Shown: positions 17,280-25,571, counted from the first letter of the stretch. The stretch is 64,000 nt of DNA from Nocardioides luteus (GCF_015752315.1 NZ_JADOVJ010000001.1:5448501-5512500); one strand, 5' to 3'. Notes: a model not told the origin generated them from the letters alone. Program-made: numbers and translations.

Positions 17280-18142
17280 GCGACGACCGCCTTCGGGAGC
17301 AGGCCCTGGGGCCGGAACAGGAGCACGACCAGGAAGACCAGGTGGCCCGCGAGGACGCCGTAGGCTGGGTCGATCTGGGCGCCGACGGTCTGCGCGACGC
17401 CGAGCACGAGGCCGCCGAGGAGGGTCCCCCACAGCGAGCCGAGGCCCCCGATGATGACGGCCTCGAAGGCGAAGATGAGGACCAGGTCCCCGTACGTCGG
17501 GCTGAACTGCGTCGACATGCCGAGGAAGACGCCGGCGAGTGCGACGGTGCCGATCGCGATCGCGGTGGCCAGGGCGTACATGTGCCTCTCGTCGATCCCC
17601 ATGAGCGTGGCTGCCTCGGGGTCGTCCTTGGTCGCGCGCATGGCACGGCCGATGCGGGTGTGGGAGAGGTAGAGCTGCAGGCCGACGATGACGCCGACCG
17701 CGACGACGAGGGTGAGCAGGGAGAAGACGCCGAGGCGCAGCCCGCCGAGCTCGACCGACGAGGTCGACAGCGTGCCGATCGGGATCTTGCGGGAGTCGGC
17801 GGTGAAGATCTCCTGGAGCAGGTTGGCACCGATGACGGCCAGGCCGAACGAGACCAGCAGCGGCGACAGCTCGCCGTGACGCAGTGCCGCGTTGAAGAGG
17901 CCGCGCTGGATCGCGTAGCCGACCGCGGCGAGCACCGGGATCACGATGACGATGGTGAGGAACGAGGGCATCCCGGTCTGCTGGACGAGCCAGAGCGCGA
18001 GGTAGGCCGCGGCGACCGCGAGGACGCCGTGGGCGAGGTTGACGATCCGCATCACCCCGAAGATGAGGCTCAGACCGCAGGCGAGGAGCGCGTACTGCCC
18101 ACCGAGCAGGAGTCCCTGGAGGACCGCGTTGATCCAGTCCAT
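17276..18142 (-). CDS. livH: Branched-chain-type ABC transporter permease LivH
   Basis: A 288-aa permease. The N-terminus LQGLLLGGQYALLACGLSLIFGVMRIVNLAHG is the LivH hallmark in pieces, and RAMRATKDDPEAATLMGI is the ATPase-contact loop. About eight hydrophobic segments are visible. The ATG overlaps the livF stop by one base (TGATG). It forms the heterodimeric channel with LivM. Confidence 0.93.
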   Translation of the reverse strand: MDWINAVLQGLLLGGQYALLACGLSLIFGVMRIVNLAHGVLAVAAAYLALWLVQQTGMPSFLTIVIVIPVLAAVGYAIQRGLFNAALRHGELSPLLVSFGLAVIGANLLQEIFTADSRKIPIGTLSTSSVELGGLRLGVFSLLTLVVAVGVIVGLQLYLSHTRIGRAMRATKDDPEAATLMGIDERHMYALATAIAIGTVALAGVFLGMSTQFSPTYGDLVLIFAFEAVIIGGLGSLWGTLLGGLVLGVAQTVGAQIDPAYGVLAGHLVFLVVLLFRPQGLLPKAVVA

Positions 18143-18870
18143 CAGCCGGCCTCCTGACCCTCCGGGACATCGACCCCGAAGTACGCCGCCTGGACCTGCT
18201 CCCTGGTGACGTCGGCCGCCGCGCCCTCGAGGACCGTGCGGCCCTCGAGGAGGCACTGCACCCGGTCGGCGACGGTGAGCGCCTGGGTGAGGTCCTGCTC
18301 GACGACGAGCACGGTGGTCCCCTTCGCGGTGATCGCGGGGAGCGCCTTGTAGATGTCGGCGATCACGACCGGGGCGAGCCCGAGCGAGACCTCGTCGAGC
18401 AGGAGCAGTTTCGGGTTCGACATCAGCGCGCGGCCGATGGCGGTGGCCTGCTGCTCGCCGCCGGACAGGTGCGCTCCGCGGCGCGCCCGCTTCTCGGCGA
18501 GCAACGGGAACGCGTCGTAGACGGTGGCGAGGTTCCAGGGGCCGGGGCGGCGGCCGTGCGCACCGACCTTGAGGTTCTCCTCGACGGTGAGCGAGCCGAA
18601 GATCCGGCGGCCCTCCGGGGTGAGCGCGATGCCCTCGCGGACCCGCCGGTGGGCGGGGGTGTGGGAGACGTTGTGGCCGTCGAACCGGATCTGGCCGGCG
18701 CTCGGGCGGAGCAGGCCGGCGATGGTCTTCAGCAGCGTCGACTTGCCGGCACCGTTCGCCCCGATCACGGCCAGGGTCTCGCCCTCGGCGACGGTCAGGG
18801 TGATGCCGTGCAGTGCGCGGAAGTCGCCGTAGGCGACGTCGATCGCGTCGACCTCGAGCAAAGCGCTCAT
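18142..18870 (-). CDS. livF: ABC transporter ATP-binding protein LivF
   Basis: A 242-aa ATPase: Walker A GANGAGKST, signature LSGGEQQ, Walker B LLLLDEVSLGLAP and the switch VEQD. The short length and LAPVV after Walker B place it with LivF. The ATG overlaps the livG stop by four bases. It energises the LivH/LivM channel. Confidence 0.93.
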   Translation of the reverse strand: MSALLEVDAIDVAYGDFRALHGITLTVAEGETLAVIGANGAGKSTLLKTIAGLLRPSAGQIRFDGHNVSHTPAHRRVREGIALTPEGRRIFGSLTVEENLKVGAHGRRPGPWNLATVYDAFPLLAEKRARRGAHLSGGEQQATAIGRALMSNPKLLLLDEVSLGLAPVVIADIYKALPAITAKGTTVLVVEQDLTQALTVADRVQCLLEGRTVLEGAAADVTREQVQAAYFGVDVPEGQEAG

Positions 18871-19652
18871 GGGGTCTCGCCTTCCAGGTCGGGGGAGCCG
18901 AGATAGACGGCGGCGACCGCGTCCGAGGCCATCACCTCGTGCGGGTCGCCGGTGGCGACGACGTCGCCCTGGGCCAGGCACATCAACCGGTCGACGACCT
19001 GCAGCAACGCGTGCACGATGTGCTCGATCCAGACGACGCCGGTGCCGCCGTCGCGGATCGCCGAGATGGTCTCGATCAGGGCGGGGAGCTCGTGCTCGGT
19101 GAGGCCGCCGGCGATCTCGTCGAGCAGCAGCAGCCGGGGGCGGGTGGCCAGCGCGCGAGCGAGCTCGAGCCGCTTGCGATCGAGCAGCCGGAGCGAGCCG
19201 GCAGGGGTGTTGGCCAGACGGGTCAGGTCGGCGGTCTCCAGCGCCTGCCAGGCCTGGTCGTTGGCCTCGCGGCGGCGCGTGCCGGCGCCGAAGGTGGACC
19301 CGACCAGCACGTTCTCGAAGACGGTGAGCCCCTCGAAGGGGCGGGGGACCTGGAACGTACGTCCGATCCCGAGGGCCGTACGCCGCGCGGCCGGCATCCG
19401 GGTGACGTCGGTGCCGTCGAAGCGGATCGTGCCGGCGTCGACCGGGAGGGTGCCGGTGACCAGGTTGAGCAGCGTGGACTTGCCGGCGCCGTTGGGCCCG
19501 ACGATGCCGAGCGCCTCGCCCGCGGCGACGTGGAAGGAGACCGAGCGGGCGGTGACGACCTGGCCGAACGCCTTGGCCAGGCCTTCGGCCTCCAGCAGCG
19601 TGCCGCCGGGCACGCTGCTGGAGGCCTCGACCGATGATGGGGCAGAGGTCAC
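18867..19652 (-). CDS. livG: ABC transporter ATP-binding protein LivG
   Basis: A 261-aa ATPase with Walker A GPNGAGKST, the LivG-type GIGRTFQVPRPFEGLTV, and Walker B LLLLDEIAGGLTEHEL. The signature motif is degenerate (SLRLLDRKRLELARAL instead of LSGGQ), as often seen in LivG. The GTG start overlaps the stop of the binding-protein gene (GTGA). Confidence 0.92.
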   Translation of the reverse strand: MTSAPSSVEASSSVPGGTLLEAEGLAKAFGQVVTARSVSFHVAAGEALGIVGPNGAGKSTLLNLVTGTLPVDAGTIRFDGTDVTRMPAARRTALGIGRTFQVPRPFEGLTVFENVLVGSTFGAGTRRREANDQAWQALETADLTRLANTPAGSLRLLDRKRLELARALATRPRLLLLDEIAGGLTEHELPALIETISAIRDGGTGVVWIEHIVHALLQVVDRLMCLAQGDVVATGDPHEVMASDAVAAVYLGSPDLEGETP

Positions 19653-20941
19653 TTGAGGGCCTCGGGCTCGCCCCCGAGAGGTACGTCGGGAGCCAGCGAG
19701 TTCTGCACGACGACCAGCTCGAACGGGTGCTCCCCGCCCTCGACCTGGCGCCACTGGCCACCCGCGAGCGAGGTCTTGGCGACGTACGGCGGGACGTTCT
19801 CGTCCTTGCCCCAGGCGACGTCACCGACGACCGTGGAGACCTCGAGGCCGGAGAGCGCCTTGGTGATCGCGTCGGCGTCGGTCGAGCCGGCCTCGGTCAC
19901 CGCCGCGGTCGCGACCTCGAAGAGCGCGTGCGCGAAGCCCAGCGGCTGGGTCCACTGCTTGCCGGTCTTCTCCTCGTACGCGTCCGCCAGCTCCTGCGCC
20001 GACTGGCCGGTCAGCGAGGACTTGTAGGGCGCGGTCGGGGTCCACCACACCTCGGTGGAGAGGTTGTGGGCGATCGGACCCAGCGCCTCGACGCTGCTCG
20101 GGAAGAGGAGCGCCTTGCCGATCGTGGCGACCTTCGGGTTGTAGCCCTGCTGCTTGGCCTGCTGCCAGAACGTGGTGAAGTCCGGCGGGATCGGGACGCC
20201 GACGAGCACGTCGTGACCCTTGTAGGCGCTGATCTGGGCGGAGAAGTCCTTGGTGCCGTTGGGGTAGTTGCCCGGGTTGTCGATCTTCACACCGGACGCC
20301 TCGGTGAGCGCCGGGAAGTTGGCGCCCCAGGCCTCGCCGTCGGGGTCCTTCGGGAACAGGCCGCCGGCCTTCTTGTTGTTGGGGACCTTGCCCCAGATGT
20401 CGGCGTAGACCGTCGCGACGTCCTCGAGGCCCCAGAAGAAGTGGTAGCTGTACTTCAGCTCGGCCGGCTTGTCCCCGCTGCGGATCGCGAACGGCTGCCA
20501 CGGGGCGACCGTCGTGATGCACGGGATCGAGTTGGCCTCGCACTGCTCCGAGACCGGGTTGACGATGTCGGGCGTCGAGGAGGCGACGATGATGTCGGCG
20601 CCGTCCTTGTTGATCAGGTCGCCGGCCACCGCCCCGGCCTTGGTCGTGTCGCTCTGCGCGTCGCGCACCACGATCTCGACGTCGAGCTCCTTGTCGCCGA
20701 CCTTGACCGGGTGGTCCTTGAAGTAGGTCTCCATCTCGTCGACGACGAAGCTGTTCGCCTCACCGAACGGCGCCGAGGAGCCCGTCTCGGTCGAGACGAA
20801 CCCGATGGTCAGCGTGTCCTCGCCGCCACCGCCTTCGTCGTCGATGCCGCCCGACCCGCAGGCCGTCAGGGTCAGCGCCATCGCTGCGACACCGGCGGCG
20901 GCCATGCTCAGGCCGCGTCCGGTGGTGAGTCCGTTGCGCAC
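19649..20941 (-). CDS. LIV-type ABC transporter substrate-binding lipoprotein
   Basis: A 430-aa periplasmic-type binding protein anchored to the membrane. The signal peptide ends in a lipobox (ALTLTACGSGG, Cys near residue 29). The mature protein has the two-lobed Peripla_BP_6 fold (TIGFVSTETGSSAPFGEANS, VVRDAQSDTTKAGAVAGDLI). The GTG start is supported by AAGGAG 8 bases upstream. It is the first gene of the transporter operon. The cargo is probably an aromatic compound, given the shared promoter motif with the hydroxyquinol operon (inference). Confidence 0.9.
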   Translation of the reverse strand: MRNGLTTGRGLSMAAAGVAAMALTLTACGSGGIDDEGGGGEDTLTIGFVSTETGSSAPFGEANSFVVDEMETYFKDHPVKVGDKELDVEIVVRDAQSDTTKAGAVAGDLINKDGADIIVASSTPDIVNPVSEQCEANSIPCITTVAPWQPFAIRSGDKPAELKYSYHFFWGLEDVATVYADIWGKVPNNKKAGGLFPKDPDGEAWGANFPALTEASGVKIDNPGNYPNGTKDFSAQISAYKGHDVLVGVPIPPDFTTFWQQAKQQGYNPKVATIGKALLFPSSVEALGPIAHNLSTEVWWTPTAPYKSSLTGQSAQELADAYEEKTGKQWTQPLGFAHALFEVATAAVTEAGSTDADAITKALSGLEVSTVVGDVAWGKDENVPPYVAKTSLAGGQWRQVEGGEHPFELVVVQNSLAPDVPLGGEPEALK

Positions 20942-21014
20942 GTACGTCTCCTTAGAGAGTGTGGGGTGTTCGAGAGTGTCGTCCGTCACGGTCCCTACGG
21001 GTGGGAAGCAGGGT

Positions 21015-21028
21015 CCGGTTGGCGGAAA
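21015..21028 (+). promoter_or_regulatory. Shared 14-bp motif, copy 2 (ABC transporter)
   Basis: CCGGTTGGCGGAAA lies 74-87 bp upstream of the binding-protein start, identical to the copy before the hydroxyquinol operon. The AraC regulator gene is the next gene upstream. Confidence 0.55.
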
Positions 21029-21075
21029 ATCGCATGGAAGACCTATCGGATCTTTGGTGGACTTGTCACCCTTTC

Positions 21076-21182
21076 GCGCCGAGAAGTGACTTCTGGGCGC
21101 CGAGAAGTGACTTGTGGCGTACGAAACTCGACTTTCGTACGCCACAACTGACGACTCGGCCGCCACAAGTGCGGACTCGGCT
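21076..21182. repeat. 21-bp-period repeat array between AraC and transporter genes
   Basis: Two tandem 21-bp units (21076-21096, 21097-21117) differ at one base and contain CCGAGAAGTGACTT. After a hairpin core come two units in inverted sense (21141-21161, 21162-21182) with GCCACAA and ACTCGGC. Read on one strand, all four share GCCGAG-N5-A(C/G)TT-N-TGG. Confidence 0.7.
21112..21147. terminator. Perfect 15-bp hairpin, likely terminator of the AraC gene
   Basis: Arms TTGTGGCGTACGAAA/TTTCGTACGCCACAA with a 6-nt loop, at the centre of the repeat array and 42 bp past the AraC stop. No clear U-tract follows on the transcribed strand. Confidence 0.55.
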
Positions 21183-21188
21183 GGAAGG

Positions 21189-22148
21189 TCAGGCGCGGGC
21201 GGCGCGGCGTACGTCTCCGGCGGCGACGCCGAAGCGCTTGCGGAAGGCCTGGGAGAAGTGCGAGGCGGAGGTGAAGCCGCACTTCTCGGCGACGTCGACG
21301 GTGCGGATGGCCGGGTCCGAGCCGGTGGCGAGCATCGCGTAGGCGAGCTCGAGGCGGCGGCCGAGGATGTGGCGGGGGACGCTGGTGCCGGCGTCGGCGA
21401 AGAGCCGGGAGAGGTGGCGCTCCGAGATGCCGGCGCCCGCGGCGACAGCGGTGGCGGAGAGGCCGGGGTCGGCGAGGTGGTCCTCGATGAACGCCTTCGC
21501 CGCGGCCCGGTGGGCGGTGGCCAGGGAGACCTTCCCGTCGGTGGCGATCACCGAGATCAGGTCGAGCACGGCACCCTCGTCGGCGGGTACGGGGTCGTTG
21601 GGCCGGAGCGCGCGGCCGACCATCTGCACCAGGGCTCGCCCGTGCGGGTCCTGGCCGCGACCGGCATCGAGAACCAGCGGCGACGGCATCGACGCGATCC
21701 CGGTGCGGGCCGCGAAGGCCTCCACCGGAACCTTGACCGCGAGCTCCTCGAGCCCGTGCCCGAAGCCGCGCAGGAACGGCGCGTCGACGTCGCACACGAT
21801 CAGCTGGCCGGGCCGGATGACCTGGCGGCGGCCGGCGTACTCGAGGATCGCCTCACCACGGAGGCTGGCATAGACGGCGATCGACCTGGCGGGGATCTCC
21901 TTGACGAGGCTGGCCGGTCGCTCGACGACGTGGCGGGTGGCCCGGACCCGCGCCAGATGGATCTCGTCGAGCTGCAGGTTGACCTCCTGCGCCTCGAACC
22001 CGTGGCCCTCGATGGGTCGGCAGGAGAGCGCGACCAGCGCGCAGGCGTTGTGGCGTTCCCAGGCCTCGACCTGCGCATCCGCGCTCAGCCGGCTGGTCTC
22101 GAAGACCTCCGGGCGGCGAACCCGTGCGACGAGGGGAGATTGCGGCAC
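21189..22148 (-). CDS. AraC-family transcriptional activator
   Basis: A 319-aa regulator. The N-terminal part (about 20-200) is an AraC-binding-domain-like cupin (RHVVERPASLVKEIPARSIAVYASLRGEA). The C-terminal double helix-turn-helix (about 215-315) shows AVAAGAGISERHLSRLF and VAEKCGFTSASHFSQAFRKRFG. GTG start. It lies directly upstream of, and on the same strand as, the ABC transporter operon, separated by the repeat array. It is the best candidate regulator of that operon and, through the shared motif, of the hydroxyquinol operon (inference). Confidence 0.9.
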   Translation of the reverse strand: MPQSPLVARVRRPEVFETSRLSADAQVEAWERHNACALVALSCRPIEGHGFEAQEVNLQLDEIHLARVRATRHVVERPASLVKEIPARSIAVYASLRGEAILEYAGRRQVIRPGQLIVCDVDAPFLRGFGHGLEELAVKVPVEAFAARTGIASMPSPLVLDAGRGQDPHGRALVQMVGRALRPNDPVPADEGAVLDLISVIATDGKVSLATAHRAAAKAFIEDHLADPGLSATAVAAGAGISERHLSRLFADAGTSVPRHILGRRLELAYAMLATGSDPAIRTVDVAEKCGFTSASHFSQAFRKRFGVAAGDVRRAARA

Positions 22149-22188
22149 GAAACGACTCTACGGCGTGCCCGTATGCCAAGGCGATGAC

Positions 22189-22207
22189 TTAGGGAAGACT
22201 TACCTTT
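22189..22207. promoter_or_regulatory. Candidate IdeR/DtxR iron box before the Dps gene
   Basis: TTAGGGAAGACTTACCTTT matches about 13 of 19 positions of the DtxR/IdeR consensus, including TTAGG and TTACCT-like half-sites. It lies 80 bp before the Dps start. Iron storage genes are known IdeR targets in actinobacteria. Confidence 0.4.
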
Positions 22208-22286
22208 CTGGAATCGTTCAAGAAAAGGTGGCACAGTGGGTGTCACCACGAAAGTCCGACACTTCAATCTGGGGGACCCACCGAAC

Positions 22287-22817
22287 ATGGCCACGAAGAC
22301 CGACACGAGCAGCGCCACGCACACCTCGCACCCCGCGTTCATCCCGAGCCCGGCGTTCGCGACCCAGATGCAGCGCCTGCTCGTCGATCTGACCGAGCTC
22401 AGCCTGCAGGGCAAGCAGCTGCACTGGAACGTCGTGGGCAAGAACTTCCGCGACATGCACCTCGTCCTCGACGAGGTCGTCGACGCCGCCCGTGACTTCA
22501 CCGACGAGGTCGCCGAGCGCATGCGCGCGCTCTACATCCTCCCCGACGGCCGCACCGGCACCGTCGCCGAGGACACCACCCTCGCGCCGCTCCCGGCGAC
22601 CGAGGTCGACACCGCGACCGCCGCCGACCTCGCCGCCGCCGCGCTCTACGCGACCTCGAAGACCGCCCGCGAGATCCACGACGACATCGACGCCGAGGAC
22701 CCGACGACCGCCGACCTGCTCCACGCGATCATCACCCGGGTCGAGCAGCTCGCCTGGTTCATCGACTCCGAGAACCGCGTCGCCAACCAGTCCAAGCCCG
22801 CTCAGCTGACGGTCTGA
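22287..22817 (+). CDS. dps: Dps-family ferritin-like protein
   Basis: A 176-aa DNA-protecting ferritin. Dps motifs are visible: LTELSLQGKQLHWNVVGKNF (His and Trp of the ferroxidase region), then MHLVLDEVVDAARDFTDEVAERM (Asp and Glu ligands). It would form dodecamers that oxidise and store iron and protect DNA in stress. The ATG is preceded by GGGGGA; a GTG 51 bp upstream would add an unconserved leader. Confidence 0.9.
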   Translation: MATKTDTSSATHTSHPAFIPSPAFATQMQRLLVDLTELSLQGKQLHWNVVGKNFRDMHLVLDEVVDAARDFTDEVAERMRALYILPDGRTGTVAEDTTLAPLPATEVDTATAADLAAAALYATSKTAREIHDDIDAEDPTTADLLHAIITRVEQLAWFIDSENRVANQSKPAQLTV

Positions 22818-22828
22818 TCTTTCCCTGA

Positions 22829-22863
22829 GGACGGCGTCCCGCGACTTCCGCGGGGCGCCGTCC
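22829..22863. terminator. Bidirectional terminator between dps and the reductase
   Basis: A 15-bp stem with one G-U pair (GGACGGCGTCCCGCG and partner) and a 5-nt loop, followed by TTC. Confidence 0.82.
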
Positions 22864-22874
22864 TTCGCTGTCCA

Positions 22875-24077
22875 CTACCTCCGCAGCAGACTCCGAAGGT
22901 TCTGCGTGGGATCGGCGAGATCAGAGGCCCGTACGTCGACACCCCGGTCGATCATCCGGCGCGCCGCGCGCACGGCGTTGGGGTCGTCGACCGCGACCGC
23001 GCCGATGACGCGCTCACCGCGGAGCGTGAACACCGCGAAGGGCGGCTCGCCGACCACGCCGCGTACGACGGTCTGGTGCTGGGCGTCCGGCGAGCGCATC
23101 TCGCCGACCCCTTCGACGTGGAGCCCGTAGCGGTCCGACCACCACCAGGGCGCCGTGGCGGGCGCGACCTCGGCGCCGAGGATCGTCGCCGCCGCCCTCC
23201 CCCCGTCGACCTGGGCGGCCTCCCAGTGCTCGGGCCGGTGGTGGTCGCGGAGCCGGGCGCAGTCGCCGACCGCGAGCACCGCCGGGTGGCTGGTCACCTG
23301 GCCGGCGTCGACGAGAATGCCGCGCGAGGTCTCCAGGCCCGCTTCCTCGGCGAGTGCCGTCTCGGGGACCAGGCCGACGGCCAGGAGCACGGCGTCGAAC
23401 TCGCGCGAGTCCGGCTCGCCCTTCAGCTGCGCCCCGACGCCGGTCGGGGTCTCGAGCAGCGTCTCCACCGTGGTCGTCAGCGTCTCCACCCCGTGGTCGG
23501 CGTGCAGGGCGTGCAGCCAGGTCGCCACCTCGATCCCGACGGCAGCGGCGAGAGGCGGCGAGAGCGGGTCGACCAGCACGACCTCGGCCTCCAGCCCGCG
23601 CGCGGTCGAGGCGACCTCGGCCCCGATCAGGCCACCACCGACGATCAGCAACCGTGCCCCGGGCACCAGCTGCGTACGCAGCCGGTCGGCGTCCGCGACG
23701 TCCCGCAGCACGTGGCTCGGGGATCCGAGCGCGGGCCGTACCGCGCGACCACCGGTGGCGAGCACGATCCGGTCGGCGGTCAGCACGCGTCCGTCGGCGA
23801 GCTCGACCTCGCCTGCGTCCGGGCGTAGGGCGACGGCGACGGCTCCCCCGATCAACGAGATCCGCTGCTCGGCGTACCACTCCGGAGCCTGGAGCGCGAT
23901 CGAGTCGAGATCGCGGCTGCCGGCGAGATACTCCTTGGACAGCGGCGGACGGTCGTAGGGCAGGACATCGGCCGAGAGGAGCGTCAGGTCACCGACGTAC
24001 CCGTTCTTCCGCAGCTCCGCGACCGTCGACACCCCGGCGATGCCGCCACCGACGACGACGACCGAGGAGACCGTCAC
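22875..24077 (-). CDS. FAD-dependent ferredoxin reductase
   Basis: A 400-aa flavoprotein of the oxygenase-coupled NADH-ferredoxin reductase family (ThcD/BphA4/CamA type). Two Rossmann fingerprints are visible: VVVVGGGIAGVSTVAEL at the N-terminus and LLIVGGGLIGAEVASTAR near residue 143. PYDRPPLSKEYL is diagnostic, and VLAVGDCARLRD binds FAD. The C-terminal reductase_C domain is present. It is translationally coupled (GTGA) to the Rieske ferredoxin upstream, which it should reduce. The terminal oxygenase is not in this operon. Confidence 0.92.
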   Translation of the reverse strand: MTVSSVVVVGGGIAGVSTVAELRKNGYVGDLTLLSADVLPYDRPPLSKEYLAGSRDLDSIALQAPEWYAEQRISLIGGAVAVALRPDAGEVELADGRVLTADRIVLATGGRAVRPALGSPSHVLRDVADADRLRTQLVPGARLLIVGGGLIGAEVASTARGLEAEVVLVDPLSPPLAAAVGIEVATWLHALHADHGVETLTTTVETLLETPTGVGAQLKGEPDSREFDAVLLAVGLVPETALAEEAGLETSRGILVDAGQVTSHPAVLAVGDCARLRDHHRPEHWEAAQVDGGRAAATILGAEVAPATAPWWWSDRYGLHVEGVGEMRSPDAQHQTVVRGVVGEPPFAVFTLRGERVIGAVAVDDPNAVRAARRMIDRGVDVRASDLADPTQNLRSLLRR

Positions 24078-24436
24078 GGCCTCTCGCCGGGGAAGAGGTA
24101 GATCTCCCCGTCACGCACCTCGACCCGATGCGGCACGGTGTCCCGGGTGGCCGGGAGGCCGTCGACCTTGCCGGTCTTGAGGTTGAACCGCGAGGAGTGG
24201 AGCGGGCACTCGACGTCGCCGTCCTCGACCCAGCCCTCGGCCAGCGAGGCGGTCTCGTGGGTGCAGGTGTCGTTGAGGGCCCAGCAGGTGCCGTCGTCGT
24301 CGCGCAGGATGGCGATGTCGTCCTCGGTGCCGGTGATGTCCGAGGAGATGGCGATGCCCTCACCCTCCGGGATGTCGTCGACGGACGCGACGCGGATGCC
24401 TGTGCTGTTTCCGCCGTTTCCACTATTTCCGGTCAT
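24074..24436 (-). CDS. Rieske [2Fe-2S] ferredoxin
   Basis: A 120-aa electron carrier. The Rieske cluster ligands are Cys-x-His (CTHETASLAEG) and Cys-x2-His (ECPLHSSRF), as in bulk Rieske ferredoxins of oxygenase systems. ATG start (MTGNSGNGG) with a GGGGG ribosome site. It forms a two-gene electron-transfer operon with the reductase. Partner candidates are P450s or ring-hydroxylating oxygenases elsewhere. Confidence 0.92.
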   Translation of the reverse strand: MTGNSGNGGNSTGIRVASVDDIPEGEGIAISSDITGTEDDIAILRDDDGTCWALNDTCTHETASLAEGWVEDGDVECPLHSSRFNLKTGKVDGLPATRDTVPHRVEVRDGEIYLFPGERP

Positions 24437-24463
24437 GCCCCCATCTTCCAACGTGGACCACGA

Positions 24464-24497
24464 AGAACCGGCCACCTCCCCCGGGGTGGCCGGTTCT
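24464..24497. terminator. Terminator downstream of the polyester-hydrolase gene
   Basis: Perfect 13-bp arms AGAACCGGCCACC/GGTGGCCGGTTCT with an 8-nt loop, 19 bp past the stop. Confidence 0.82.
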
Positions 24498-24515
24498 GGG
24501 GTCGCGACCGAGGGG

Positions 24516-25379
24516 TCAGTCGGGGCAGGTGTTGCGGTAGTCGGACAGGTAGATCGAGGACGGCGCCGGGCAGAGGAACTGCGAGTAGCGGGTGTCGTCG
24601 TCGACGTACCTCTTCAGCCAGGTGACGAACAGGCGCCCTTGCCAGTCGTCGTCGGTGTTGGCGATGAAGTGGTCGCCGTTGTTGATCTCGCCGTACGCCT
24701 TCTCCCGCGCCCCGGTCATCGAGGTGTAGAACGGGATCGAGTGCGAGGCGACGGGCGCGACCGAGTCGTTCTCCGCGCCGATGATCATGGTCGGGATCTG
24801 GATGCCGGGCCAGGTCTTGTCGGTGTGCCAGGGCTGGAGCGCGACCGCGGCCTTGATCGAGGAGTCCTGGTTGGCCGCTGCGAGCGTGCCGCCGCCGCCC
24901 ATGGAGTGGCCGGAGACCGCGATCCGGGTCTCGTCCAGGCGCGAGGCGACGGTTGAGGAGGCGCTGTTCTTCAGGTAGGAGACCGCCGCCAGGATCTGCG
25001 AGCCGCGACTGTCGGGCTGGTCGTAGCGGGAGTTCGTGTCGATCGCGAAGACCACGAACCCGTGCGAGGCCACCCGGCGCGCGACCGAGGAGTAGGACGA
25101 CGAGGAGGCCGTGTAGCCGGGAGCGAGGACGACACCGCCGAACGTCCCCTGGGTCGTCGACGTCGGGTAGTAGATCGTCCCGCCGCCGAAGCCGGTGACC
25201 AGCGAGGACACCGACGTCGAGGAGAGGGAGAACGTGCCGTTGTCCAGGACGCTGGCGGACGTCGGGTCCGGCCCGCGCTCGTAGGGGCTCTCCGCTTCGG
25301 CCGGCGCGACCAGACCGAAGAGGGGGAGAGTGACGGCCGCGGCGACCGCGGCGATTCGGAGAGAGAGTGATCTGAGCAC
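24516..25379 (-). CDS. Secreted cutinase/PET-hydrolase-type polyesterase
   Basis: A 287-aa secreted alpha/beta-hydrolase of the actinobacterial cutinase/PETase family (Thermobifida TfCut2, Ideonella IsPETase). The signal peptide ends at AEA near residue 29. The mature enzyme begins SPYERGPDPT, as in TfCut2. Catalytic Ser159 (GHSMGGGG), Asp205 (GAENDSVAPV) and His237 (GDHFIAN) are intact. Tyr89 (PGYTA) and Met160 form the oxyanion hole, and Trp184 is the substrate clamp. The C-terminal disulfide Cys270-Cys285 is present; the second IsPETase disulfide is absent. The GTG start has GAAGGAG upstream. It should hydrolyse cutin and synthetic polyesters; PET activity is inference. Confidence 0.9.
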   Translation of the reverse strand: MLRSLSLRIAAVAAAVTLPLFGLVAPAEAESPYERGPDPTSASVLDNGTFSLSSTSVSSLVTGFGGGTIYYPTSTTQGTFGGVVLAPGYTASSSSYSSVARRVASHGFVVFAIDTNSRYDQPDSRGSQILAAVSYLKNSASSTVASRLDETRIAVSGHSMGGGGTLAAANQDSSIKAAVALQPWHTDKTWPGIQIPTMIIGAENDSVAPVASHSIPFYTSMTGAREKAYGEINNGDHFIANTDDDWQGRLFVTWLKRYVDDDTRYSQFLCPAPSSIYLSDYRNTCPD

Positions 25380-25507
25380 CGAGCATGCTCCTTCGTCCGT
25401 CCGGCCCCGGGCTGTCCGGGGTTCCGGTTGCTCATCGAAGGTAGGGGCGCGGCCGGTCGCCCGGCACCGGCACAGAGGCAGAACCTGTTTGGGCGGCTGT
25501 CACAAAA

Positions 25508-25557
25508 CAGAAACAAGCGGCGTACGCAGGTGGAGCTGCGTACGCCGCCGGTTTCTG
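25508..25557. terminator. Terminator downstream of the chitinase gene
   Basis: A long interrupted stem: CAGAAAC/GTTTCTG outer and a perfect 13-bp inner pair GCGGCGTACGCAG/CTGCGTACGCCGC, with a 6-nt loop, just past the stop. Confidence 0.82.
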
Positions 25558-25571
25558 TGCAGAGTGTGGCG

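Noticed and set aside
16263..18170. Possible giant livM fusion protein of 635 residues
   Set aside because: The extra N-terminal part is livH read in the wrong frame; livM starts at the ATG overlapping the livH stop.
21076..21182. CRISPR-like array
   Set aside because: Units abut without spacers, number only four and are partly inverted; no cas genes nearby.
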